Positions 1-7,522 of a stretch of DNA of 22,224 bases are shown in pieces. The stretch spans positions 1 through 22,224 of the forward strand of contig CANRFX010000011.1 of assembly GCA_947629995.1 (NCBI GenBank), written 5' to 3'. Under the pieces are notes generated by a model. The model saw only the letters and a program-made list of their open reading frames with translations, was not told where the DNA came from and searched no databases. The translations under genes were made by a program, and so were the position numbers. Position 1 is the first letter of the stretch; the number at the start of each line of letters is the position of its first letter. Source of the DNA: an uncultured Clostridia bacterium. GTDB taxonomy: Bacteria > Bacillota > Clostridia > TANB77 > CAG-508.

Positions 1-663
1 GCATCTGTGCCACCACAAGGCGGAAGAAAGCATCCAAATCAAGAGTTAATTCAAATTAATACAGAAAATATATTAATTATTTGTGGGGGAGCTTTTGAAG
101 GTCTAGAAAATATTATAAAAGATAGAACAGGTGAGAAAGCAATTGGTTTTGGAAGCAATATAAAAAGTAAAAAAGAAATAAAAACTTATGAAATATTTCA
201 AGAACTATTACCACAAGATTTATTAAAATTTGGATTAATACCAGAATTTATCGGAAGGTTACCAATCATTGCAACTTTAAAAGAATTAGACAAAGATGCA
301 TTAATTAAAATATTAGTAGAACCAAAAAATGCATTAGTAAAACAATACCAAAAACTATTCCAAATTGACGGAGTAGAATTAGTATTTGAGCAAGAAGCAT
401 TAGAAGCAATAGTAGATAAAGCAATTGAAAGAAAAACTGGAGCAAGAGGGCTTCGCTCAATTATTGAAGAAATTATGAGAGATATTATGTATGAAATACC
501 TTCTAACCCTCATATTGAAAAATGTACTATTACAAAAAATACAGTTTTAAATAATGCAGGTCCAGAAGTAGTTATAAATGAAGAAAAAAAGGTTCGTAAA
601 CCTATGATTAAAAAGAAAAGACAAATGCCAGAAAATAATGAAGATAAAAAAGAAACAGCGTAG
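1..663 (+). CDS. clpX: ATP-dependent Clp protease ATP-binding subunit ClpX, C-terminal part
   Basis: This is the 3' part of the AAA+ unfoldase that selects substrates for ClpP. The frame is open from base 1 and the gene continues upstream of the window. Visible landmarks are ASVPPQGGRKHPNQE and the Walker-B-side strand ILIICGGAFEGLE. These are followed by the sensor-2/C-domain signature GARGLRSIIEEIMRDIMYE. A long Lys/Glu-rich tail ends the protein. About 220 residues remain of a usual ~420. CGC (near 453) and CGT (near 595) are used as ordinary arginine codons here, which matters for the CGG observation elsewhere in the window. The stop codon lies inside the loop of the terminator hairpin that follows. 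Identification is secure. Confidence 0.95.
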   Translation, partial: ASVPPQGGRKHPNQELIQINTENILIICGGAFEGLENIIKDRTGEKAIGFGSNIKSKKEIKTYEIFQELLPQDLLKFGLIPEFIGRLPIIATLKELDKDALIKILVEPKNALVKQYQKLFQIDGVELVFEQEALEAIVDKAIERKTGARGLRSIIEEIMRDIMYEIPSNPHIEKCTITKNTVLNNAGPEVVINEEKKVRKPMIKKKRQMPENNEDKKETA

Positions 664-680
664 AAACCGCTGTTTTTTAT
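654..680 (+). terminator. Rho-independent terminator of clpX
   Basis: The 7-bp stem AACAGCG/CGCTGTT (654-660 with 668-674) is followed by a run of T to 678. The clpX stop codon TAG occupies the loop, so the last clpX codons form the left arm. Confidence 0.85.
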
Positions 681-687
681 ATTTCTA

Positions 688-716
688 TTGCAAAATAAAA
701 AATTTGATATTATAAT
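688..716 (+). promoter_or_regulatory. SigA-type promoter for the 764-2349 operon
   Basis: TTGCAA at 688-693, a 17-nt spacer and a perfect TATAAT at 711-716. It lies just after the clpX terminator and about 48 nt before the next start. The same TTGCAA-17-TATAAT form recurs at 4817 and 17115. Confidence 0.65.
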
Positions 717-763
717 TGATAATGATCTGTTAAAGTAATAATGAATTGGAAGTGTAGTTAGAT

Positions 764-1438
764 ATGAAAAAATTGTTTATTATCATAATTATTCTAATTA
801 TAATTTTTATTGGAATGTTTGTATATAAAAATATAATATCAAAAGCAAATCAAGTAAATATGCAAGAAGTAGAAAAAATAGAAAGTTATATTAATCAAAT
901 TTATTTAGAAAGAGAAATAGTAGGAGATTCTCTTCCATATTTTGAAACTATCAATGAAGCAAACGAAAAATGGATTTGGGAAGTAGTAAAGAAAAATCTA
1001 GAAGATGATAAAATAAGTTATGAACAATTACAAGAAAAAGCAAAAGAACTATTTGGAGAAGATTTCAAATCTAAACTTCCAAAAGAAGGAACAGATTACT
1101 TAGTTTATAATAAAGAACAAAATTATTATGATGCAATTCCATCTGAAATGGATAATCAAGGAAGTTTCTTTTTATTAAACAAAATTGAAAAAGTAAAAGA
1201 TGGATTTGAAGTTGAAATAATTGAATATTTAGAAGATTATTCTGAAATGATAGAAGATGTAACAAAAGATTATATAGTAATTAAAAATTTAAACCAAGAA
1301 GAAATTAGTAGAACAAGCACTTCAAAGGAAGAAGAAGGAATCGAAATTGTAAAAAGAAATATAGATAAATTTACAAACAAAAAGATTTTACTAAAATATA
1401 AAGATGAGAAGTTAGCAATACAAAAAGTTTATATGTAA
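764..1438 (+). CDS. Membrane-anchored protein of unknown function
   Basis: This is a 224-residue protein that I do not recognise. It starts with a short basic N-terminus and one strongly hydrophobic segment (about residues 4-22, rich in Ile). The rest is charged and probably extracytoplasmic, with many Glu and Lys. No lipobox cysteine follows the hydrophobic stretch, so it looks like a signal anchor and not a lipoprotein. The ribosome binding site is weak (GGAAG some 12 nt upstream). It is first in a probable two-gene operon, with the radical SAM gene beginning 14 nt after its stop. No enzymatic motif is visible. Confidence 0.8.
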   Translation: MKKLFIIIIILIIIFIGMFVYKNIISKANQVNMQEVEKIESYINQIYLEREIVGDSLPYFETINEANEKWIWEVVKKNLEDDKISYEQLQEKAKELFGEDFKSKLPKEGTDYLVYNKEQNYYDAIPSEMDNQGSFFLLNKIEKVKDGFEVEIIEYLEDYSEMIEDVTKDYIVIKNLNQEEISRTSTSKEEEGIEIVKRNIDKFTNKKILLKYKDEKLAIQKVYM

Positions 1439-1452
1439 AAGGAAAAGAAGAA

Positions 1453-2349
1453 ATGTTAGAAGAACTAGAAAAATGTAGTATTTGTCCACATAATTGCAAT
1501 ATAAATAGATTAGAAGGAAAAATAGGAAGATGTAAGGCAAAAGAAAGTTTAAGAATTGCTTTATATAGTGTACATAATTTTGAAGAACCATGTATTAGTG
1601 GAAAAAATGGTTCTGGAACTATATTTTTTTCAAATTGTAATTTAAATTGTATTTATTGTCAAAATTATGAAATTAGTCAATTAGGAAAAGGAAAAGATAT
1701 TACAATAGAAGATTTAGCAGATATATTCTTAATTCAACAAGAAAATGGAGTAGAAAATATAAATTTAGTAACACCAACTAGTTTTGTTCTGCAAATTATA
1801 GAAGCAATTAAAATAGCCAAGAAAAAAGGACTTTTTATACCAATCATTTATAATACAAATGGTTATGAAAAGATAGAAACTTTAAAGCTATTAGAAGGAT
1901 ATATTGATGTTTATTTGCCAGATTTAAAATATGCAGAAAATACTTTAGGATTAAAGTATTCTAAAGTAGACAATTATTTTGAAATTGCAAAAGATGCGAT
2001 AAAAGAAATGATAAGACAAGTAGGATGCCCAAAATTCAATTCAAATGGAATGATAGAAAAAGGAGTTATTATTAGGCATCTAGTTTTGCCAAATCAAATA
2101 GAAAATAGTAAAAAAGTTTTAAAGTGGATTAAAGAAAACTTACCTAAAGATATTTATATTAGCGTAATGGCTCAATATTTTCCAACATACAAAGCAAAAA
2201 ATGTGGAAAGTTTAAATCGAAAATTGACAAATGAAGAATGGGAAAAAGTACAAAATTATATAGATGAACTTGGCTTCGAAAATGGTTTTATTCAAGAATT
2301 AGGAGAACATGAGGAAGAGTATGTTCCAAAATGGGAATGGGATGAATAA
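1453..2349 (+). CDS. Radical SAM protein, PflA-like (COG1313 type)
   Basis: The 298-residue protein carries the radical SAM cluster motif CNLNCIYC (Cys62, Cys66, Cys69). This CX3CX2C would bind a 4Fe-4S cluster and cleave S-adenosylmethionine. An N-terminal Cys group (Cys8, Cys11, Cys15, then Cys27) resembles the extra cluster region of putative pyruvate-formate-lyase-activating proteins of the PflX/COG1313 group. The motif YLPDLKYA and the later VIIRHLVLPNQIENS are typical of that group. The true substrate of these proteins is generally unknown, so the PflA name is by similarity only. It is translationally close to the upstream membrane protein (14-nt gap, GGAAAAGAAG before the ATG). Confidence 0.85.
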   Translation: MLEELEKCSICPHNCNINRLEGKIGRCKAKESLRIALYSVHNFEEPCISGKNGSGTIFFSNCNLNCIYCQNYEISQLGKGKDITIEDLADIFLIQQENGVENINLVTPTSFVLQIIEAIKIAKKKGLFIPIIYNTNGYEKIETLKLLEGYIDVYLPDLKYAENTLGLKYSKVDNYFEIAKDAIKEMIRQVGCPKFNSNGMIEKGVIIRHLVLPNQIENSKKVLKWIKENLPKDIYISVMAQYFPTYKAKNVESLNRKLTNEEWEKVQNYIDELGFENGFIQELGEHEEEYVPKWEWDE

Positions 2350-2400
2350 ATTAAAAATATAAAATAGGAGCGAAAAAGAAGAAAAAATATCAATAAAATC

Positions 2401-2429
2401 TTGTAAAAAAAAAGAAAATTTGATATAGT
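2401..2429 (+). promoter_or_regulatory. Probable SigA-type promoter for thyX
   Basis: TTGTAA at 2401-2406, a 17-nt spacer and TATAGT at 2424-2429, 30 nt before the thyX start. Spacing matches the stronger promoters in this window, though each box departs from consensus. Confidence 0.5.
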
Positions 2430-2458
2430 AAAAAAAATAAAATATGAGGAGAAAAAAT

Positions 2459-3130
2459 ATGAAAATTGTAGAACCATGGATAAAAGTAGAAAAGATTGAT
2501 GGAATCAAAATAATGAAAAGAATAGAAAGAGCATGTAGAACTTGTTATCGTTCTGAAGGAAAAATTACAGAAGATAGTTATAAAAAATTACTAAATAATT
2601 GTATTACAAGAGGGCATGAATCTGTATTAGAACATGAAAAAGTTACAGTAAGAATTTATAGTGATGTAGGTTCTTACAAAGATTTAACAAGACATAGAAT
2701 GGCTAGTTTTTCAGTTGAATCTACTAGATATTGTAGTTATGATAAAGATAAATATGGAAATGAAATATCATTTATAAATCCAGTATATATAGAAGACAAA
2801 GAAATGTATGAAACTTGGAAAAAAACTATGCAAGAAATTGAAAACGGATATATTAAAATGAAAAAATTAGGTGCCACAACAGATATGTGTAGAGAAGTAT
2901 TACCACATTCAACAGCTGGAGAATATACTATGACAGCTAATATTAGAGAATGGAAACATATCCTTGCTTTGAGAACAACAAATCATGTACATCCATCTAT
3001 TAGACAAGTATTAATTCCATTATTAAAGTATTTTCAAGAAGAAATGCCAGAGATATTTGGAGACATAGAATATGATAAAGATTTCAAACCAGAATATTAT
3101 GCAAAATTATCAATAGAAGAGGAAATATAA
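2459..3130 (+). CDS. thyX: Flavin-dependent thymidylate synthase ThyX
   Basis: ThyX makes dTMP from dUMP using FAD, NADPH and methylene-tetrahydrofolate. The ThyX signature RHRX7S is intact as RHRMASFSVES (Arg78, His79, Arg80, Ser88) and is followed by TRYC. The C-terminal region with EWKHILALR and HPSIRQ also fits. The start at 2459 is chosen over an in-frame ATG at 2444 because AGGAG lies at 2447-2451, correctly spaced for 2459. The protein is then 223 residues, normal for the family. It heads a cluster with the coaE-like and splB genes. Finding ThyX suggests the genome lacks ThyA, but the window cannot show this. Confidence 0.95.
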   Translation: MKIVEPWIKVEKIDGIKIMKRIERACRTCYRSEGKITEDSYKKLLNNCITRGHESVLEHEKVTVRIYSDVGSYKDLTRHRMASFSVESTRYCSYDKDKYGNEISFINPVYIEDKEMYETWKKTMQEIENGYIKMKKLGATTDMCREVLPHSTAGEYTMTANIREWKHILALRTTNHVHPSIRQVLIPLLKYFQEEMPEIFGDIEYDKDFKPEYYAKLSIEEEI

Positions 3131-3151
3131 TAAACTAAAGGGAGTTTCTTT

Positions 3152-3721
3152 ATGAAAATAATAGGAATTACTGGTAAATCAGGAAGTGGAAAATCAACAC
3201 TTGCAACATTATTATCTAAAAAATTAGATTGCAATGTTGTAGATGTAGATAAAATTGGACATAAAGCAACACAAGATTGTGAAATTGCAAAAAAATTATG
3301 CAAAATTTTTGGAACGCAAATATTAGGAAAAGACGGAAAAATAGATAGAAAAAAATTAGGAGATATTGTTTTTTCTGACAAGGAAAAAATGGATATTTTA
3401 ACTGAAATTACTTGGGAATATATGCAAAGTATTTTAGATGAAATATTAGAAAAAGAAAAGAAGAAAACTATTATTTTAGAATGGGTATTGCTTCCTATTA
3501 GTAAATATTGGAACAAAAGTGATGTAAAAATTCTAATGGAAGCAAATGATGAACAAAGAAAAAATAAAGTAATTATAAGAGATAAAATATCTGAGGAATA
3601 TTTTATAAAAAGAGACTCTGGAGCAATTGATTATACTAAATATAAATTTGATTATATCTTTAAAAATGATTATAAATTAGCAACGATTGAAAAAATTATA
3701 AAAACAATAATAGAAAGATAA
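3152..3721 (+). CDS. coaE: Dephospho-CoA kinase-like P-loop kinase
   Basis: The N-terminus carries a P-loop, GKSGSGKST, in the context IIGITGKSGSGKSTLA, followed by VDVDKIGHKA. That second stretch matches the D-X-D substrate region of CoaE. CoaE phosphorylates dephospho-CoA in the last step of CoA synthesis. At 189 residues it is slightly short. The middle segment (ILEWVLLPISKYW) replaces the PLLFE-type loop of standard CoaE with a diverged version. It could therefore be a CoaE of divergent type or a related nucleotide kinase. It follows thyX by 21 nt with a GGGAG ribosome binding site. Confidence 0.7.
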   Translation: MKIIGITGKSGSGKSTLATLLSKKLDCNVVDVDKIGHKATQDCEIAKKLCKIFGTQILGKDGKIDRKKLGDIVFSDKEKMDILTEITWEYMQSILDEILEKEKKKTIILEWVLLPISKYWNKSDVKILMEANDEQRKNKVIIRDKISEEYFIKRDSGAIDYTKYKFDYIFKNDYKLATIEKIIKTIIER

Positions 3722-3761
3722 GCTTTTGGTTAAAATAAATCCGAAACAAGGAGGAAAGAAA

Positions 3762-4760
3762 ATGTTCAAACCAAAAGCTATTTATTTTGAAAAAGACATT
3801 GTAAACTATCCATTGGGTAAGGAATTAATGGAAAAATATAAAGATATACCAAAAGTAGAAATTGAAAATCATAATAATATAGAAGAAATGAGAAAAAATC
3901 CAAATTCAGAGTTTGCCAATATGAAAAGAAATTTAATTATAGGAATAAGAAAGACACATAAATTTGTAGAAAATCATAAAACGTCAGATTATTTAGTACC
4001 TTACACATCTTCTGGTTGCACAGCTGCTTGTATGTATTGCTATTTAGTATGTAATTATAATAAATGTGCATATTTAAGACTATTTGTAAATAGAGAGCAA
4101 ATGTTAGAAAAAATAATTAAAACTGCTGAAAAATCAGAAAAGGAATTAACTTTTGAAATTGGAAGTAATAGTGATTTAGTTTTGGAAAATACTATTACAA
4201 ATAATTTAGTATGGACTATAGAAAATTTTAAAGATACAAAGAAAGGAAAACTGACTTTTCCAACTAAGTTTGATATGGTAGATCCAATTTTGCCTCTAAA
4301 TCATAAAGGAAAAATAACAATTAGAATGAGTGTAAATCCAGAAGAAATTATCAATAAAGTAGAATTCGGAACATCAAGATTAACAGGTAGAATTGAAGCA
4401 ATTAATAAACTAAAAGAAGCAGGATATAATATTGGTATTTTAATTGCACCAGTTATTTTAGTAAATAATTGGAAAGAATTATATAAACAATTAATACAAA
4501 GGCTTAGTCAAGAATTATCAGAAAAGGTGAAAAAAGATGCATTTTTCGAAATTATTTTTATGACCTATAGCTATGTTCATACAAAAATAAATGAGGAAGC
4601 ATTTCCTAATAGTATAAACCTATATAATAAAGATATTATGACAGGTAGAGGGAGAGGTAAGTATTGGTATAAAAGTCAAGTACGAAACGAAGCAGAAGTT
4701 TTTTTACGAGAACAGATGAATAAGTATTTTCCTAATAATAAAATTGAATATATTGTTTAA
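3762..4760 (+). CDS. splB: Spore photoproduct lyase, radical SAM
   Basis: SplB repairs the thymine dimer called spore photoproduct in germinating spores. The radical SAM triad is SSGCTAACMYCYL (Cys86, Cys90, Cys93), the arrangement and position typical of SplB. The AYLRLFVN stretch that follows also fits. The start at 3762 has AAGGAGG about 8 nt upstream; an in-frame ATG at 3726 has no such site. The length of 332 residues is normal. The segment FEIGSNSDLV aligns with the place where Bacillus SplB carries its hydrogen-donor cysteine (Cys141 in B. subtilis), but a serine or asparagine is found here. Extra cysteines occur at 97 and 102. A CGA codon (near 4681) reads as Arg. Confidence 0.88.
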   Translation: MFKPKAIYFEKDIVNYPLGKELMEKYKDIPKVEIENHNNIEEMRKNPNSEFANMKRNLIIGIRKTHKFVENHKTSDYLVPYTSSGCTAACMYCYLVCNYNKCAYLRLFVNREQMLEKIIKTAEKSEKELTFEIGSNSDLVLENTITNNLVWTIENFKDTKKGKLTFPTKFDMVDPILPLNHKGKITIRMSVNPEEIINKVEFGTSRLTGRIEAINKLKEAGYNIGILIAPVILVNNWKELYKQLIQRLSQELSEKVKKDAFFEIIFMTYSYVHTKINEEAFPNSINLYNKDIMTGRGRGKYWYKSQVRNEAEVFLREQMNKYFPNNKIEYIV

Positions 4761-4795
4761 ACACAGGTAAAATTAAATTTTGCTTGTGTTTTTTA
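4759..4795 (+). terminator. Rho-independent terminator after splB
   Basis: A 15-bp stem with a 3-nt TAA loop (4759-4773 with 4777-4791, including two G-U pairs) runs directly into a T tract. It overlaps the last bases of the splB stop codon. Confidence 0.88.
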
Positions 4796-4816
4796 AAGAG
4801 ATAAAACAAAAAACAC

Positions 4817-4845
4817 TTGCAATATATAAAAAAATATAGTATAAT
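4817..4845 (+). promoter_or_regulatory. SigA-type promoter for rpsO
   Basis: TTGCAA at 4817-4822, a 17-nt spacer and TATAAT at 4840-4845. Transcription would start near 4852, giving a leader of about 95 nt before the rpsO ATG. Confidence 0.8.
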
Positions 4846-4861
4846 CATTGTGTTAAAAAGA

Positions 4862-4920
4862 AATACCTTTTACTTAGCTAAAAGAAAAACACCTAAAACT
4901 TTAGGCTCAGTTAAAGGATT
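4862..4920 (+). promoter_or_regulatory. Structured rpsO leader, candidate S15 autoregulatory RNA
   Basis: Two local hairpins are visible: CTTTTA/TAAAAG (4867-4872 with 4879-4884) and CCTAAA/TTTAGG (4892-4897 with 4900-4905). A long-range pairing CCTTT/AAAGG (4866-4870 with 4913-4917) competes with the first hairpin. It could close a branched structure around the second. Bacterial S15 proteins are known to repress their own mRNA by binding branched leader RNAs of varied shape. Assigning that role here is an inference from location and foldability. Confidence 0.45.
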
Positions 4921-4945
4921 AAATAAAAAATAGGAGGTGTAAAAA

Positions 4946-5209
4946 ATGACAAAGGAAAGAAAACAAGAAATTATTAATACTTATAAAAGAGAAGAAAACG
5001 ATACTGGTTCACCAGAAGTACAAATTGCTCTTTTAACAGAAAGAATTAATGAATTAACAGAACATTTAAAAATTCATAAAAAAGACAATCACTCAAGACG
5101 TGGTCTTTTAAAAATGGTAGGAAAAAGAAGAAACATGCTTAACTACTTATCAAGAAAAGACATAAACCGTTATAGAGAAATTGTTGAAAAATTAGGATTA
5201 AGAAAATAA
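4946..5209 (+). CDS. rpsO: 30S ribosomal protein S15
   Basis: This 87-residue protein has the complete bS15 sequence pattern. TGSPEVQIALLTERI is followed by LTEHLKIHKKDNHSRRGLL and the C-terminal NYLSRKDINRYREIVEKLGL. S15 binds the 16S rRNA central-domain three-way junction early in 30S assembly. A near-perfect TAGGAGGTG ribosome binding site precedes the ATG. It has its own promoter and is followed by a terminator and then pnp, the order common in bacteria. Confidence 0.97.
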   Translation: MTKERKQEIINTYKREENDTGSPEVQIALLTERINELTEHLKIHKKDNHSRRGLLKMVGKRRNMLNYLSRKDINRYREIVEKLGLRK

Positions 5210-5217
5210 TTAAACAT

Positions 5218-5249
5218 AAGCCCAATGCTTTTTTGGCATGGGCTTTTTG
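5218..5249 (+). terminator. Terminator or attenuator between rpsO and pnp
   Basis: The stem AAGCCC-A-ATGC/GCATGGGCTT (5218-5228 with 5236-5245, one bulged A) is followed by five T residues. I see no strong promoter between it and pnp, so pnp is probably reached by read-through from the rpsO promoter. Confidence 0.8.
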
Positions 5250-5285
5250 TTAATAATTAAAAAAGCAAAAAGGAAGGATTTAATT

Positions 5286-7410
5286 ATGTTTAAAACTTAT
5301 GAAACAGAATTAGCAGGAAGAAAACTTGTAATAGAAACAGGAAAAATGGCAGGTTTAGCAAATGGAAGTGTATTAGTACGTTATGGAGATACATGTGTAT
5401 TAGTCAATGTAACAGCATCAAAAGAACCAAAAGAAGGAATAGACTTTTTTCCACTATCAGTAGATTTTGAGGAAAAATTATATTCTGTCGGAAAAATACC
5501 AGGAGGATTCTTAAAAAGAGAAGGAAAACCAAGTGATAAAGCAATACTTACATCAAGAGCAATAGATAGACCACTTAGACCATTATTCCCAAAAGATTTT
5601 AGAAATGATGTTGTAGTTTGTGCAACTGTACTTTGCGTTGATCAAAATAATTCACCAGAAGTTGCTGCTATGATAGGAGCAGCATGTGCTTTAGCAATAT
5701 CTGATATTCCATTTGGTGGACCAACAGCAGCAGTAAACGTAGGAATTGTAGATGGACAAATTGTTATCAATCCAACAGAAGAACAAAGAGAAAAAAGTGA
5801 TTTAACATTAACTGTTGCAGCAACAGAAAAGAAAATTACTATGATTGAAGCAGGTCGGAAATGAAATACCAGATAAATTAATGTTAGAAGCAATTAAAGC
5901 AGCACACAAAGAAATAAAGAAAATTTGTAAATTTATTACAAAAATTCAAAAAGAAATAGGAAAACCAAAATTCGAATATAAATCATTTGAAGTAGATCAT
6001 GATATATATGAATTTATAGAGACAAACTTTAAAGACGAAATGAAGGAAAAAGTGCAAGAAGTTGATAAAGAACTAAGAGACAAAAATATAGATGAATTAA
6101 CAGCAAAAATTGAAGAAGCATACACAGAAAAATTTGGAGAAGAAGCACTAGAAGAACACAAAGGGGATATTGGAGAAGCAATTTACAAATTAGAAAAAAA
6201 ATGTGTTAGAGAAATGATTTTTGTTGAACATAAAAGAGTAGATGGAAGAGCTTTAGATGAAATAAGACCACTATCATGCGAAGTAGGGTTACTTCCAAGA
6301 ACACATGGTAGCGCATTATTCACAAGAGGTCAAACTCAAGTTTTATCAATTGCAACTTTAGGAATGATAAGTGAAGAACAAGTATTAGATGGAATAGACA
6401 CAGAAGAATCTAAAAGATATATGCATCATTATAATTTCCCAAGTTATTCAGTAGGAGAAGCAAGACCATCTAGAGGACCAGGAAGAAGAGAGATAGGACA
6501 TGGAGCATTAGCAGAAAAAGCGTTAGTTCCAGTATTACCATCTAAAGAAGAATTCCCATATGCAATTAGAGTAGTATCAGAAGTATTATCATCTAATGGA
6601 TCTACTTCACAAGCAAGCATTTGTGGAAGTACGTTAAGCTTAATGGATGCAGGTGTTCCAATAAAAAGACCAGTTGCAGGTATATCAACAGGACTAGTAA
6701 CAAATCCAGATAATGATAAAGACTATGTTATGTTAGTAGATATTCAAGGACTAGAAGATTTCTTTGGAGATATGGACTTTAAAGTTGGAGGAACAGAAAA
6801 AGGAATTACATCAATACAAGTAGATATTAAATGTGATGGTTTAACATATGATATTATCAAAGAAGCATTTGAAAAAACAAGAATTGCAAGAAAACATATA
6901 TTAGAAGATGTTATGGCACCTGTTATTAGTAAACCAAGAGAAGATATATCAAAATATGCTCCAAGAATAGTTGGAACCCAAATTAAAGTAGAAAAAATAA
7001 AAGATGTAATTGGAACAGGTGGAAAAGTAATCAATAAGATTATTGAAGAAACTGGAGTTAAAATTGATATTGAAGAAGATGGACAAGTATTTATTTATTC
7101 AAATGACAACGAAAAAGCAATGCAAGCATTAGAAATGATAGAAGATATTGTACGAGAAGTTGAAGTTGGTGGAATCTACTATGGAGAAATAACAAGAATT
7201 ATGAATTTTGGAGCTTTTGTAGATTTAGATTGTGGAGGAAAAGAAGGATTATTACACATTTCAAAAATATCAAAAGATAGAATAAAAAATATAAATGATG
7301 TACTTCATGTAGGAGATAAAGTAACAGTAAAAGTAATTGACATTGATGAACAAGGAAGAATCAACTTAAGTATGAAAGACTTTAATGATAAAAAAGAAAA
7401 AGAAGAATAA
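5286..7410 (+). CDS. pnp: Polyribonucleotide nucleotidyltransferase, needs +1 shift at 5856
   Basis: PNPase degrades RNA 3'-5' with phosphate and is a core of RNA turnover. In the starting frame the protein stops after 192 residues (TGA at 5862). Skipping C5856 of the in-frame codon CGG turns GGT CGG AAA TGA into GGT-GGA-AAT-GAA. This joins MIEAG to GNEIPDKLMLEAIKAAH and gives 707 residues, the usual family length. Domains in order: first RNase PH domain (about 1-190), helical linker, second RNase PH domain (about 310-540), KH domain (about 555-620) and S1 domain (about 620-695, GGIYYGEITRIMNFGAFVDL). The start at 5286 is chosen because MFKTYETELAGRK begins the family homology; an ATG at 5238 lies inside the terminator hairpin. 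A CGA codon near 7151 reads as Arg. Confidence 0.93.
5853..5862 (+). other. +1 frameshift site 1 (GGT-C-GGA) in pnp
   Basis: In-frame CGG at 5856-5858 follows GGT. The zero frame meets TGA two codons on (5862). The +1 frame gives EAG-G-NEIP, which matches the PNPase family at the end of the first RNase PH domain, where homologs read EAGA-NE or similar. No SD-like stimulator or strong downstream hairpin is visible. Confidence 0.85.
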
Positions 7411-7420
7411 ATAAGTAGAA

Positions 7421-7453
7421 AAGAGGGGCATTTCTAAAAATGCTTCTTTTTGT
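7421..7453 (+). terminator. Rho-independent terminator after pnp
   Basis: A 13-bp stem (7421-7433 with 7438-7450, three G-U pairs, loop CTAA) merges into a T-rich tail. Confidence 0.85.
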
Positions 7454-7522
7454 TTGAAAAAAATTATAAAAACCTCTTTATTAATATAGAAAAATAATAT
7501 ATAATAAATATGGAGGAAAAGA

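Noticed and set aside
3097..3516. Minus-strand reading frame opposite thyX/coaE, and similar ones at 19395-19892 and 13367-13693
   Set aside because: They lie antisense to clear genes, have low-complexity Phe/Leu/Ser-rich products typical of AT-rich shadows, and no family resemblance.
5286..7410. pnp, tgt and recO as pseudogenes
   Set aside because: Apart from the CGG sites the genes show no other stops, indels or loss of motifs, and they sit in their usual neighbourhoods with intact ribosome binding sites. Decay would give varied lesions.
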